A stretch of 64,000 nucleotides of DNA from Chryseobacterium scophthalmum. GTDB lineage: Bacteria > Bacteroidota > Bacteroidia > Flavobacteriales > Weeksellaceae. The stretch's first letter is position 1; every line of letters begins with the position of its first letter. Below are positions 8,461 through 15,305 of this stretch, piece by piece. The notes under the pieces are model-generated. The model saw only the letters and a program-made list of their open reading frames with translations, was not told where the DNA came from and did no database searches. The position numbers were made by a program, and so were the translations under genes. Location: assembly GCF_900143185.1 (NCBI RefSeq), contig NZ_FSRQ01000001.1, forward strand, positions 1,178,001 through 1,242,000. Direction: 5' to 3'.

Positions 8461-10071
8461 TTAATGGGCAAAGCCTGTAATTTTAGCTTCATCAAAATCG
8501 AGCTGCATTTCAATAGTTCTCATCACGTGGTCGTCGAATATTTTTTCACGTTTCATACGGTGAAGTTCGTTTCTCTGCGCCTGAATGACTTGTCTTAAAA
8601 CATCTTTATTTTCATTCATTGCGGTTGCATAATCTACTGCAGAGCCCATACATTGCGCTTTATCGGCAATTAATTTCATTTCGTTTTCCAGTTTATAGAT
8701 CTGATGCTTTACGAGACTATTACTTTCTGATAATTCCGAGAAATCTGAAGTCAGTTTTTGAAGCGCGGTTTCTTTTAATTTTTTCATTAAAATAGCTTCC
8801 TGCTTTTCTTCCGGAAGCTCACTTCCTGCGTCTTCAATTTTTAGGAATTTTAAAATTGGTGCAAGCAGCAAACCTTGTCCGACCAAAGTAATCAGAATGA
8901 TCACAAAAGTCACAAACAAAATAATATTTCTGTGCGGAAAAGCTTCTCCCGGACTGATATAAACAGGAATTGAAAGTGCGGCCGCCAAAGAAACCACTCC
9001 TCTCATCGCTGCAAAACTGATGATAAAAGGTTCTTTCCAATCGGGTTTTGGATTTTCCTGCCGAACTTTTTTAGACAAAAGCCTTGGAACATAAACAATT
9101 GCATAACTGTAAGCCAAACGAGTAAAAATGATAGCACCTCCAATCACAATACTGTAAAAAACACCTTCTGAAATTGTATAATCTTTCATTGCGCCAACTA
9201 CAATCGGTAATTCAAGTCCAATTAAAATAAAAATAATGGTATTCATCAAGAAAATGACAACACTCCAAACATTCCCCGTTTGAATTCTCGACGTATGACT
9301 TAAATAACAATGCGAATTATAAGACATTAATAATCCTCCTGCAACAACCGCCAAAACTCCCGAAAAGTGAAAATGCTCGGCTGCAACGTACATTACGTAA
9401 GGAACAATCAATGTAATTACGGTATCTATATTAGAATTGGAAGGAATTAATCTTAAAAACTTTCCAAAAACCAAACCTGCTCCGATTCCTACTGCAACAC
9501 CACCAATGGCCATTGTAAAGAAATCCGTAACAGCTTCACGGAAAATAAATTGTCCTGAAATTACCGCAGCCAAAGCAAATTTAAATACAATTAAACTCGA
9601 TGCATCATTAATCAGACTTTCGCCTTCTAAAATGGTGGTAATTTTTTTAGGAATCTTCATGTTTTTTAAAACAGAAGTTGCTGCAACCGCATCTGGAGGA
9701 GAATTTACACCACCCAAAAGAAATCCCATTGCAACGGTCAATCCAGGAATGATTGATGAAGAAAGGTAGGCAACGACAATCGATGTTAAGAAAACCAATC
9801 CAAATGCCATTGAAAATATCTGTTTTCGCCATTTATGAAAATCCTGCCATGAAGTAAACCAAGCTGCTTCAAATAAAATGGGCGGAAGAAATATGAGAAA
9901 TACCAAATCGGGCTCAATTTCTATTTGCGGCATTCCCGGAATAAAGCTTACGAGTAAACCTGCAATCACAAGAAAAATCGGATAAGCTACTTTGAGCTTC
10001 TGCCCTACCATCACCAAAATCATCACCGATAAAAGTACAGCGATGGAAATAATTACATAATCGTGAATCAT
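8461..10071 (-). CDS. CPA1 family Na+/H+ antiporter
   Basis: 536 residues with 11-13 membrane segments in residues 1-415 and a long cytosolic helical tail. LPPILFEAAW, SPPDAVAATS and ESLINDASSLIVFKFA are the diagnostic CPA1 motifs; the Asn-Asp pair in the last marks the electroneutral NhaP/NHE-like type. AAMRGVVSLAAAL gives the conserved Arg in the later half. It exchanges cytoplasmic Na+ (or K+) for H+ in pH and salt balance. The C-terminal tail is charged, with heptad-like helices, and may be regulatory. Confidence 0.92.
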   Translation of the reverse strand: MIHDYVIISIAVLLSVMILVMVGQKLKVAYPIFLVIAGLLVSFIPGMPQIEIEPDLVFLIFLPPILFEAAWFTSWQDFHKWRKQIFSMAFGLVFLTSIVVAYLSSSIIPGLTVAMGFLLGGVNSPPDAVAATSVLKNMKIPKKITTILEGESLINDASSLIVFKFALAAVISGQFIFREAVTDFFTMAIGGVAVGIGAGLVFGKFLRLIPSNSNIDTVITLIVPYVMYVAAEHFHFSGVLAVVAGGLLMSYNSHCYLSHTSRIQTGNVWSVVIFLMNTIIFILIGLELPIVVGAMKDYTISEGVFYSIVIGGAIIFTRLAYSYAIVYVPRLLSKKVRQENPKPDWKEPFIISFAAMRGVVSLAAALSIPVYISPGEAFPHRNIILFVTFVIILITLVGQGLLLAPILKFLKIEDAGSELPEEKQEAILMKKLKETALQKLTSDFSELSESNSLVKHQIYKLENEMKLIADKAQCMGSAVDYATAMNENKDVLRQVIQAQRNELHRMKREKIFDDHVMRTIEMQLDFDEAKITGFAH

Positions 10072-10197
10072 GGTCTGTGATTATTTAGTTGTTATAAAAA
10101 AGTATTTTAGTTTTTTTGAGTTTTGAAAACTCTTTATAGATCCTGTTTTTAAAGACCGAATCAAAGTCTTTTTTACTTTAGTTTTTTGAGACATAAA

Positions 10198-10344
10198 TTT
10201 TAACCGCAAAAGCTACAAAAGAAATGATTGAAGAAAGAGGATCTCAAAGGTTGCAAAAGGTAATATTTTACTTCATTTACAATTTTGAAAACTTTTGAAC
10301 AACGTAAGATTCATAAAATCTTTTGTTTCTTTTGTGGTTTAAAA
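10198..10344. repeat. Small element with terminal inverted repeats (MITE-like)
   Basis: The left arm TTTTAACCGCAAAAGCTACA (from 10198, continuing to 10222) is inverted at 10319-10344, whose complement reads TTTTAAACCACAAAAGAAAC and onward. The arms match at about 22 of 25 positions. The 95 bp between carry no gene. It fills most of the 277-bp gap between the antiporter and DUF2490 genes. Confidence 0.5.
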
Positions 10345-10348
10345 ATAA

Positions 10349-11023
10349 TTAATTTTTAGTAAAAGGTATGTTATTATAAAAACCGATTTGTATCTGTCCA
10401 CGGTTTTTATTTTCCTGAAGCTGATTCATATATCCCGCTTCAATTCTCATATTTTTATTAATGATAAATCCTAAAGCGCCATAAACTCGGTTTCTGTCGA
10501 AAACAGGACTATCTAAATTAAGAAAAATTTCATTATACGCTGAAACATAAAGAGTTTTCGGTAACATCACCTTGTTATTAATCGGAATATTCAATCCTAA
10601 CAAGTAACGGAACCTCATCCTGAAATCATCCTGTAAAAAACGTTCTTCTAAACGGTAACGGTGCTGCAGATTAAATCTTCCGAACTTCTGCTTTGTAATA
10701 AACTGCTGGAAAATACGGTGCTCAATATTTTCTGATTTTTCACCTTTTACATAAGGCTGGCTCAAAATAAAACCATAACCCAGCAAAACATTATTGTTAT
10801 TTTCTGTCAAATCATAACCAATTCCGGTACGAATTAATAATTGTTCCAAATCACCAATTCCATCAAAATTACGGTATTGAATCTCATTATGGAAATTCAG
10901 CTTTTTGCTGATTTTATTATTCCCAAAATACATATACCAAGCTCCCAAATCACTTTCCTGAGCAAATGACAGAACGCTTCCAAAACACAAAACAGAAACC
11001 GCTAACTTTTTTAAAAACTTCAT
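10349..11023 (-). CDS. DUF2490 domain-containing outer-membrane beta-barrel protein
   Basis: 224 residues: signal peptide ending SVLSFAQ, then an all-beta protein of alternating amphipathic strands with LGAWYMYFGNNKIS, NEIQYRNFDGIGDLEQLLIR and LQHRYRLEERF, as in DUF2490. Members are predicted outer-membrane barrels of unknown function. The first strands and the RYRLEER stretch are typical. It stands alone, with about 280-320 bp of non-coding DNA on each side. Confidence 0.8.
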   Translation of the reverse strand: MKFLKKLAVSVLCFGSVLSFAQESDLGAWYMYFGNNKISKKLNFHNEIQYRNFDGIGDLEQLLIRTGIGYDLTENNNNVLLGYGFILSQPYVKGEKSENIEHRIFQQFITKQKFGRFNLQHRYRLEERFLQDDFRMRFRYLLGLNIPINNKVMLPKTLYVSAYNEIFLNLDSPVFDRNRVYGALGFIINKNMRIEAGYMNQLQENKNRGQIQIGFYNNIPFTKN

Positions 11024-11344
11024 AATTTTATTATTACTTTTTCTTTTGTCTTAAAACAAAAGAAACAAAAATTCAAGACTTGAAATTCTTCGCTAAAAAT
11101 AAAGGCTGTTCACTAAAAATTTTAAACTCGTGCGTATTTACGATTCTAGTTTGATTTCTTATTTTATCCCGCACTCAAACAATAGAATTTTCTTAACGTT
11201 CACATCCTTGATTTTCTTAACGCTTCGATTTTCTAAGTCAAAACAAATATTCAAAATGATAGAATAATTATTTCATTCATCTATCATATTCAACAAAATT
11301 AATATTAAAAATCTATAATAGCAAAAATTCTTTAAAAGATAAGT
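11024..11344. other. Non-coding gap with a leader hairpin
   Basis: 321 bp. The only structure I see is the inverted repeat TTCTTTTGT / ACAAAAGAA (11041-11064), just upstream of the DUF2490 start and so in its leader. No convincing -7 element and no open frame of interest. Confidence 0.4.
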
Positions 11345-11623
11345 TTAGTCTTGATATTTACGGATTATCCTATTATTTTCATCTATTGAAAAAGCATAAT
11401 AGGTAAAAAGCGAATTGTAAAATAATACTTTAGTTTCACCGTTTTGATTTATTCTCTTCGGCTCTCCCCATTCACTTTTTAAATTTCTCTCGGAAATCTT
11501 TAAAGGTGTATTTTTAAATCTTGAAGAATATCTTCTTTCATAAATGATTATTCCAATAATAAACGCAAAAAGTACTACAAAACACAAAGAAAAAAATGCA
11601 ACAACTTTATTTTTCACACTCAT
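11345..11623 (-). CDS. Small single-pass membrane protein, SmpA-like C-terminal half
   Basis: 92 residues. One membrane helix (about 8-27) is followed by a short periplasmic part with LKSEWGEPKRINQNGETKVL and a final strand pair, which recalls the WGxP turn of the BamE/SmpA fold. I do not recognise an exact family. The gene follows DUF1398 after 5 bp, so the two are co-transcribed. Confidence 0.6.
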   Translation of the reverse strand: MSVKNKVVAFFSLCFVVLFAFIIGIIIYERRYSSRFKNTPLKISERNLKSEWGEPKRINQNGETKVLFYNSLFTYYAFSIDENNRIIRKYQD

Positions 11624-11628
11624 AATAT

Positions 11629-12027
11629 TTAAAGCTGTGAAGGAACTATTTCTTCTAAAATATCATTCTGATTTTTATCAAAATAAGTGCAGGTCATTTT
11701 ATTGAGATTCATCTTCCAACCTTCTACTCCATTTTCGGCACAATCTTTACAAAATGTAGGATAATCTGTACCGCCTTGCTGGTGAAGCTTTAATCTGGTT
11801 TTAAAATTTTCAAGATTTACATTTTCGGCGATTTCTAAAGCATCATATTTTTTTCCTGTTTCGGCAAAATTATTTTCAACATCAAAATATTTTGTATTTC
11901 CATCAGCAACAAATGTTGTGTAATGAGAAACTCCCAGTTTTTTTATTTGTTGAATATAATTCGGAAAATCAGCACCACTTTTTACTTTTTGGTGTTCTGC
12001 TTTAATTTCATCAATTGTAAATTTCAT
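11629..12027 (-). CDS. DUF1398 family protein
   Basis: 132 residues, soluble. FPNYIQQIKKLGVSHYTTFV and the KLHQQGGTDYPTFCKDCAENG motif, with GVEGWKMNLNKMTCTYFD at the C-terminus, are the pattern of DUF1398 (E. coli YbcV-like). The function is unknown. Two cysteines in CKDC could bind metal or form a disulfide, but nothing further supports this. First gene of a two-gene unit with the small membrane protein downstream. Confidence 0.75.
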   Translation of the reverse strand: MKFTIDEIKAEHQKVKSGADFPNYIQQIKKLGVSHYTTFVADGNTKYFDVENNFAETGKKYDALEIAENVNLENFKTRLKLHQQGGTDYPTFCKDCAENGVEGWKMNLNKMTCTYFDKNQNDILEEIVPSQL

Positions 12028-12065
12028 CTTGTTTATTTTTTTTAAGTTATATTTTAAAATTATAT

Positions 12066-12180
12066 TTTTAACGCAAAGAGCGCAAAGATTTTATTTAAAA
12101 TGTTTGAAAATATTTTCGTTCGCAAAGGCGTTTGACTTCGTCGAATTTTCGATTTCACATTAGCAAAGAAAAACTAGTTT
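12066..12180. repeat. Degenerate GCAAAG-rich intergenic repeat
   Basis: TTAACGCAAAGAGCGCAAAG followed by a second TTCGCAAAGGCG and a third AGCAAAG copy, resembling the CGCAAAAG arms of the element at 10198-10344. No coding potential. Confidence 0.4.
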
Positions 12181-12190
12181 CTTAATAGTA

Positions 12191-12226
12191 AAACAATAAC
12201 CGACAGATAATTGCCGGTTATTGTTT
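12191..12226 (-). terminator. Intrinsic terminator after the 12.3-kb VOC gene
   Basis: A perfect 12-bp stem AAACAATAACCG / CGGTTATTGTTT with a 12-nt loop, 30 bp past the stop codon of the minus-strand VOC/PhnB-like gene. Confidence 0.75.
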
Positions 12227-12255
12227 TATTGTGCTTCAAATTTGGGGTATAAATT

Positions 12256-12705
12256 TTAAGGATGTTGTTGCATTTTCGCAGGATCATCATAATTTACCAT
12301 CCAGTTGATGTCAAATTTATCCGTAAACATTCCGAAATAAGCTCCCCAAAAAGTATCAGCAAGAGGCATTGTAACATTTCCACCTGCAGAAAGTCCGTTG
12401 AAAAGTTTGTCTGCTTCTTCTTTAGAATCTGCATTAATGGACACTGAAAAATTATTTCCAACTTTTAAGCTTGAAGCCCATTCTCCACCTGTATCGCTTC
12501 CCATCAAAATGGTTTCTTTTGAAATCGGAAGAGAAACATGCATAATTTTGTCTTTATCTTCCTGAGACATTTCTTTTCCTTCCTGTGGAGGCATTTCTCC
12601 AAAAGTTCCGATATAAGGATATTCTCCACCGAAAACCGATTTGTAAAAATCGAAAGCTTCTTTGCAGTTTCCGTTGAAGGTAAGATAAACATTTACTGTT
12701 GCCAT
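12256..12705 (-). CDS. VOC family protein, PhnB-like
   Basis: 149 residues from ATG 12705. The open frame extends to 12783, but those extra 26 codons are translated intergenic repeat (RITNLESQISNLKLK), so I reject them. The domain starts VNVYLTFNGNCKEAFDFYKS with FGGEYPY, continues HVSLPISKETILMGSDTG, and ends FWGAYFGMFTDKFDINWMVN, the pattern of PhnB/3-demethylubiquinone methyltransferase-like VOC proteins. PhnB itself is of unknown function despite its name and there is no phn operon here. It lies in a run of small minus-strand genes. Confidence 0.82.
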   Translation of the reverse strand: MATVNVYLTFNGNCKEAFDFYKSVFGGEYPYIGTFGEMPPQEGKEMSQEDKDKIMHVSLPISKETILMGSDTGGEWASSLKVGNNFSVSINADSKEEADKLFNGLSAGGNVTMPLADTFWGAYFGMFTDKFDINWMVNYDDPAKMQQHP

Positions 12706-12716
12706 AATATATTTTA

Positions 12717-12790
12717 ATTTGAGATTTGAGATTTGAGATTCGAGATTTGTTATTCGAGGCACGGAGCGCGAAACTCGAACCACGGAACAC
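12717..12790. repeat. Low-complexity GAGATTTGAG / ACGGAACTCGAA intergenic repeat
   Basis: Four imperfect tandem copies of GAGATTTGAGATTCG, then ACGGAGCGCGAAACTCGAAC and ACGGAACACGGAACTCGAA. It lies between two VOC genes and was read into the upstream extension of one frame. Similar TTCGAG/CTCGAA-rich DNA flanks the four-helix-bundle gene near 23.8-24.3 kb. Confidence 0.55.
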
Positions 12791-12800
12791 GGAACTCGAA

Positions 12801-13172
12801 TTAACGATGCTGATCGATAAGAATCATGTTTCCATCGGGATCTTTCAGGAAAATGTGTTCCGGACCGGTAGTGGTTTCATCTGCGGTTTTATCTAATTCT
12901 ACTCCGCTTTCTTTCAATTTTTTCTGAATTTCTCTTACATCATCAAATTCCTCAAGATTCTGAGCATTCTCATCCCATCCCGGATTGAATGTCAACATAT
13001 TTCCGTCGAACATCGCCTGAAAAAGACCAATTAAAGTACTTCCGTTTTTCATGATGAGATAATTATTTTCCATACCTCCTCCCATCGCAGAGAAGCCTAG
13101 CTTTTCGTAAAACTCTTTAGATTTTGCCAAATCTTTTACACTTAAGCTTAGCGAAAATACACCTAATTTCAT
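12801..13172 (-). CDS. VOC family (glyoxalase-like) protein
   Basis: 123 residues. LSLSVKDLAKSKEFYEKLGF (first beta-alpha unit), NYLIMKNGSTLIGLFQ, and the second half VREIQKKLKESGVELD with EHIFLKDPDGNMILIDQH show a complete VOC domain. The closing Asp-Pro-Asp-Gly-Asn turn and a C-terminal His are typical. The substrate is unknown. It precedes the PhnB-like VOC gene, separated by the repeat at 12717-12790. Confidence 0.82.
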   Translation of the reverse strand: MKLGVFSLSLSVKDLAKSKEFYEKLGFSAMGGGMENNYLIMKNGSTLIGLFQAMFDGNMLTFNPGWDENAQNLEEFDDVREIQKKLKESGVELDKTADETTTGPEHIFLKDPDGNMILIDQHR

Positions 13173-13185
13173 ATGTAAGTTTTTA

Positions 13186-13584
13186 TTATTTTTTATTTAA
13201 AGCTAATCTGTATCCTGCTAAAACTAATGTCCAAACTAAAATTCCAAGAACCCAAAACCAAATAGGCGTTGGTAAAACTGTCATATTGTAAATGGTGAAA
13301 ACAAGAAAAATGATCCCGCAAATCAATGCTGCAGTAGGTTTTCCGTCTTTTGAGATCTTTGTAGCTATAAATCCCGAAACCAAAGCTCCCAAACCATATC
13401 CAATGATCACCATAAACTTTCCTAAAAAAGGCAAGGTTTCAATATAATTTTTAAAACCTTCCATGTCGCCCGGTTTCATTCCTTCAGGATAAGGATACAA
13501 CATATGATTAAGCGTTTCAACCGCCCAAACACAGATGGAACCAACAATAATTCCGGCAACAACTGCCAATATTTTTTTTAACAT
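13186..13584 (-). CDS. Small four-helix membrane protein of unknown function
   Basis: 132 residues. Hydrophobic segments lie at about 5-22, 56-75, 83-101 and 107-125, separated by YPYPEGMKPGDMEGFKNYIE (a conserved-looking extracytoplasmic loop) and ISKDGKP. No enzymatic motif. It overlaps no neighbour; it starts 2 bp after the 13587-14057 gene ends and ends 13 bp before the VOC gene, so it is probably in one transcript with them. Confidence 0.7.
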   Translation of the reverse strand: MLKKILAVVAGIIVGSICVWAVETLNHMLYPYPEGMKPGDMEGFKNYIETLPFLGKFMVIIGYGLGALVSGFIATKISKDGKPTAALICGIIFLVFTIYNMTVLPTPIWFWVLGILVWTLVLAGYRLALNKK

Positions 13585-13586
13585 AG

Positions 13587-14057
13587 TTATTGATTTTTTA
13601 AGCGTGTTTTGAAATCTAAAGTTTTGTCATAGCTTTTCCAGTCACCAATCAGTTCGATGTATTGACTTTGAATTTTTTCTGAGGTTTTATTCCATTTAAA
13701 AGTATAAATAAATTTACCCGTAAAAACTCCGGAATGTTTGCCTTTTACTTCTTCTACCAACTCATAATCACCATAAACAACACCTTTGCTTTTAGAATCT
13801 TTGTATTTGGTGATTTTAAATTTGCCCTCAAATTTTGAAGAGTTATTCTCTACAACTGTATATCCTGAAACAAAATATTCCTGATCGTTTTTCTTATCCT
13901 GCTCAGAAATATTTATTTTAAGTTTAATGGTTTCTTTATCATTTCCAATAGTTCCTACATAAGGCTTTGAATTATTTAGCCAAACATTGGAAATATTTGG
14001 CATCTGTGCAAAAGCAAAATTGGATATGAGAATGAGGAAGAATAAAAGTTTTTTCAT
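13587..14057 (-). CDS. Secreted protein of unknown function
   Basis: 156 residues: signal peptide (MKKLLFFLILISNFAFAQ), then a beta-rich domain with paired motifs KGVVYGDYELVEEVKGKHSG, FTGKFIYTFKWNKTSEKIQS and IELIGDWKSYD, suggesting a small lipocalin-like or jelly-roll barrel. I do not recognise a family. It ends 2 bp before the small membrane protein gene. Confidence 0.65.
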   Translation of the reverse strand: MKKLLFFLILISNFAFAQMPNISNVWLNNSKPYVGTIGNDKETIKLKINISEQDKKNDQEYFVSGYTVVENNSSKFEGKFKITKYKDSKSKGVVYGDYELVEEVKGKHSGVFTGKFIYTFKWNKTSEKIQSQYIELIGDWKSYDKTLDFKTRLKNQ

Positions 14058-14084
14058 GGTTTTAAATTCTTAAAATTATATTTA

Positions 14085-14131
14085 GGCTAAAGCCAAAAGA
14101 ATTTATATTTTTTGTAAAACAGGCTAAAGCC
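14085..14131. repeat. Two copies of GGCTAAAGCC intergenic repeat
   Basis: GGCTAAAGCC at 14085-14094 and 14122-14131, the second in the context ACAGGCTAAAGCCCGTTTCT. Each copy can fold on itself (GGCT/AGCC). No gene. Confidence 0.5.
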
Positions 14132-14157
14132 CGTTTCTATTAATTTCAAAAGACGAA

Positions 14158-14613
14158 CTATACACCAAACTGACTCAGATGATGATTAAGATGTTTCGCA
14201 AACATATTATTCCATTCCTGAGATTTTAATTTTCCAAAAGAAGAAGATTCTTTACCGTCAAAAGCTGAAGCTCCTAATTGTTGTGTTTTTTGAATAAAGC
14301 CAATCAATCTCTTTTTTTCTTCTTCAAAATCTTTTCTTTCTTTAATTATAAATTGTGGTGCAGTAGGAGAATCGTGTGGATATGCTTTTTCGCTTGTCAC
14401 TTTTGGTTTTACGAAAGTTTTCAAAATAAACTTAGCAATCGCACCCGGTTTTTTGTGCTTTTCCGGTTCGTAAACCATTTCATAAGAAACACAGCAGTGT
14501 GCCAACATTTGGTCTACCGTCATTCTTCCCCACAAACCGTGAGTTTCTTCTACAAGATTATTTATTCTATTGATATAATTCTGAGCATCTTTTGCGTCAA
14601 ATACGTTTTCCAT
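14158..14613 (-). CDS. DUF1569 (DinB-like) domain protein
   Basis: 151 residues, soluble helical. GLWGRMTVDQMLAHCCVSYE holds the first His of a DinB-type metal site (W-G-x-M-x-x-x-Q-M-L-x-H), and MFAKHLNHHLSQFGV at the C-terminus supplies the second and third His. The middle LKTFVKPKV and PQFIIKERKDFEEEKKRL fit DUF1569. DinB-fold proteins include thiol transferases; the reaction here is unknown. Confidence 0.8.
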   Translation of the reverse strand: MENVFDAKDAQNYINRINNLVEETHGLWGRMTVDQMLAHCCVSYEMVYEPEKHKKPGAIAKFILKTFVKPKVTSEKAYPHDSPTAPQFIIKERKDFEEEKKRLIGFIQKTQQLGASAFDGKESSSFGKLKSQEWNNMFAKHLNHHLSQFGV

Positions 14614-14723
14614 TTTTGTCTAAATCTTTAGAAACAAATATATCAGTTTTTTTGTTTCATTGAAATATTTTTTTTGATTTTGAATGGTGAATTATTATTA
14701 AAAATAAAATCCCAGAAATTAAA

Positions 14724-14750
14724 ATGCTCCATACAAATTGTATGGAGCAT
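14724..14750 (-). terminator. Intrinsic terminator of the alpha-2-macroglobulin/ecotin operon
   Basis: Nearly perfect palindrome ATGCTCCATACAA-A-TTGTATGGAGCAT, 21 bp beyond the ecotin stop codon on the minus strand. Confidence 0.75.
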
Positions 14751-14771
14751 GGTTAAATATTCTTAACTAAT

Positions 14772-15263
14772 TTATTTCTGAGTTGCTTTTTTCATTGTTA
14801 CGTCTGGACGTAAAACTCTGTAACGAACTTCTAAGTCTTTAGGCACATAAAAAACCAATGGTAATTTGCTGTTGTATCTTACAATTTCAGGTTGTAAATA
14901 AACAAATTTCTTAGTCTTTTTCTGATCCGGACAAGCCATTAAAGTTCCGCCTGTTTCTCCGCTAGATTCTACTTCATAGTAATTGTAACCCCAACCTTGT
15001 AAATCTTGCGAAGTAACTTTTCCCATTAAAAAATGGTTGTTACAGTCCAATAATTTTTCAACGCCTACAAAAAATTCAACTTTCAAATCATTTTCGTTTT
15101 TTGCAACAGGCAATTGAATATAAACCTGCTTAAAACCTTCTTTAGCTTTTGGAAACATTTCTATCTGAAGTTTTTCAAATTTCTCTGTTTTTTTCTTCTG
15201 AGCAGAAACATTACCCACTACAAACATCATCAATACTACGGATACTGCTTTTAAAAATTTCAT
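14772..15263 (-). CDS. eco: Ecotin, periplasmic serine-protease inhibitor
   Basis: 163 residues: signal peptide to about A21, then the ecotin core with KVEFFVGVEKLLDCNNHFLMG, LQGWGYNYYEVE, the inhibitory loop GGTLMACPDQKKTKKFV and VRYNSKLPLVFYVPKDLEVRYRV (split across strands). E. coli ecotin has MMACPD here with Met 84 as P1; aligning on MACPD gives Leu 108 as P1 and Met 109 as P1'. Cys 74 and Cys 111 correspond to the disulfide that holds the loop. Ecotin dimers block trypsin-, chymotrypsin- and elastase-like proteases in the periplasm. It lies 42 bp downstream of the alpha-2-macroglobulin gene and before a terminator, so the two antiprotease genes form one operon. Confidence 0.93.
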   Translation of the reverse strand: MKFLKAVSVVLMMFVVGNVSAQKKKTEKFEKLQIEMFPKAKEGFKQVYIQLPVAKNENDLKVEFFVGVEKLLDCNNHFLMGKVTSQDLQGWGYNYYEVESSGETGGTLMACPDQKKTKKFVYLQPEIVRYNSKLPLVFYVPKDLEVRYRVLRPDVTMKKATQK

Positions 15264-15305
15264 AATTGTTTGATTTAAAATTTACAATTTCCTTATACTC
15301 AAAAA

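Noticed and set aside
12256..12705. PhnB-like gene as part of a phosphonate operon
   Set aside because: It lies among unrelated small genes 32 kb from the phosphonate-type locus, and PhnB is not a phosphonate enzyme by evidence.
12706..12783. 26-codon N-terminal extension of the PhnB-like VOC protein
   Set aside because: It translates the intergenic GAGATTTGAG repeat; the family start is at 12705.
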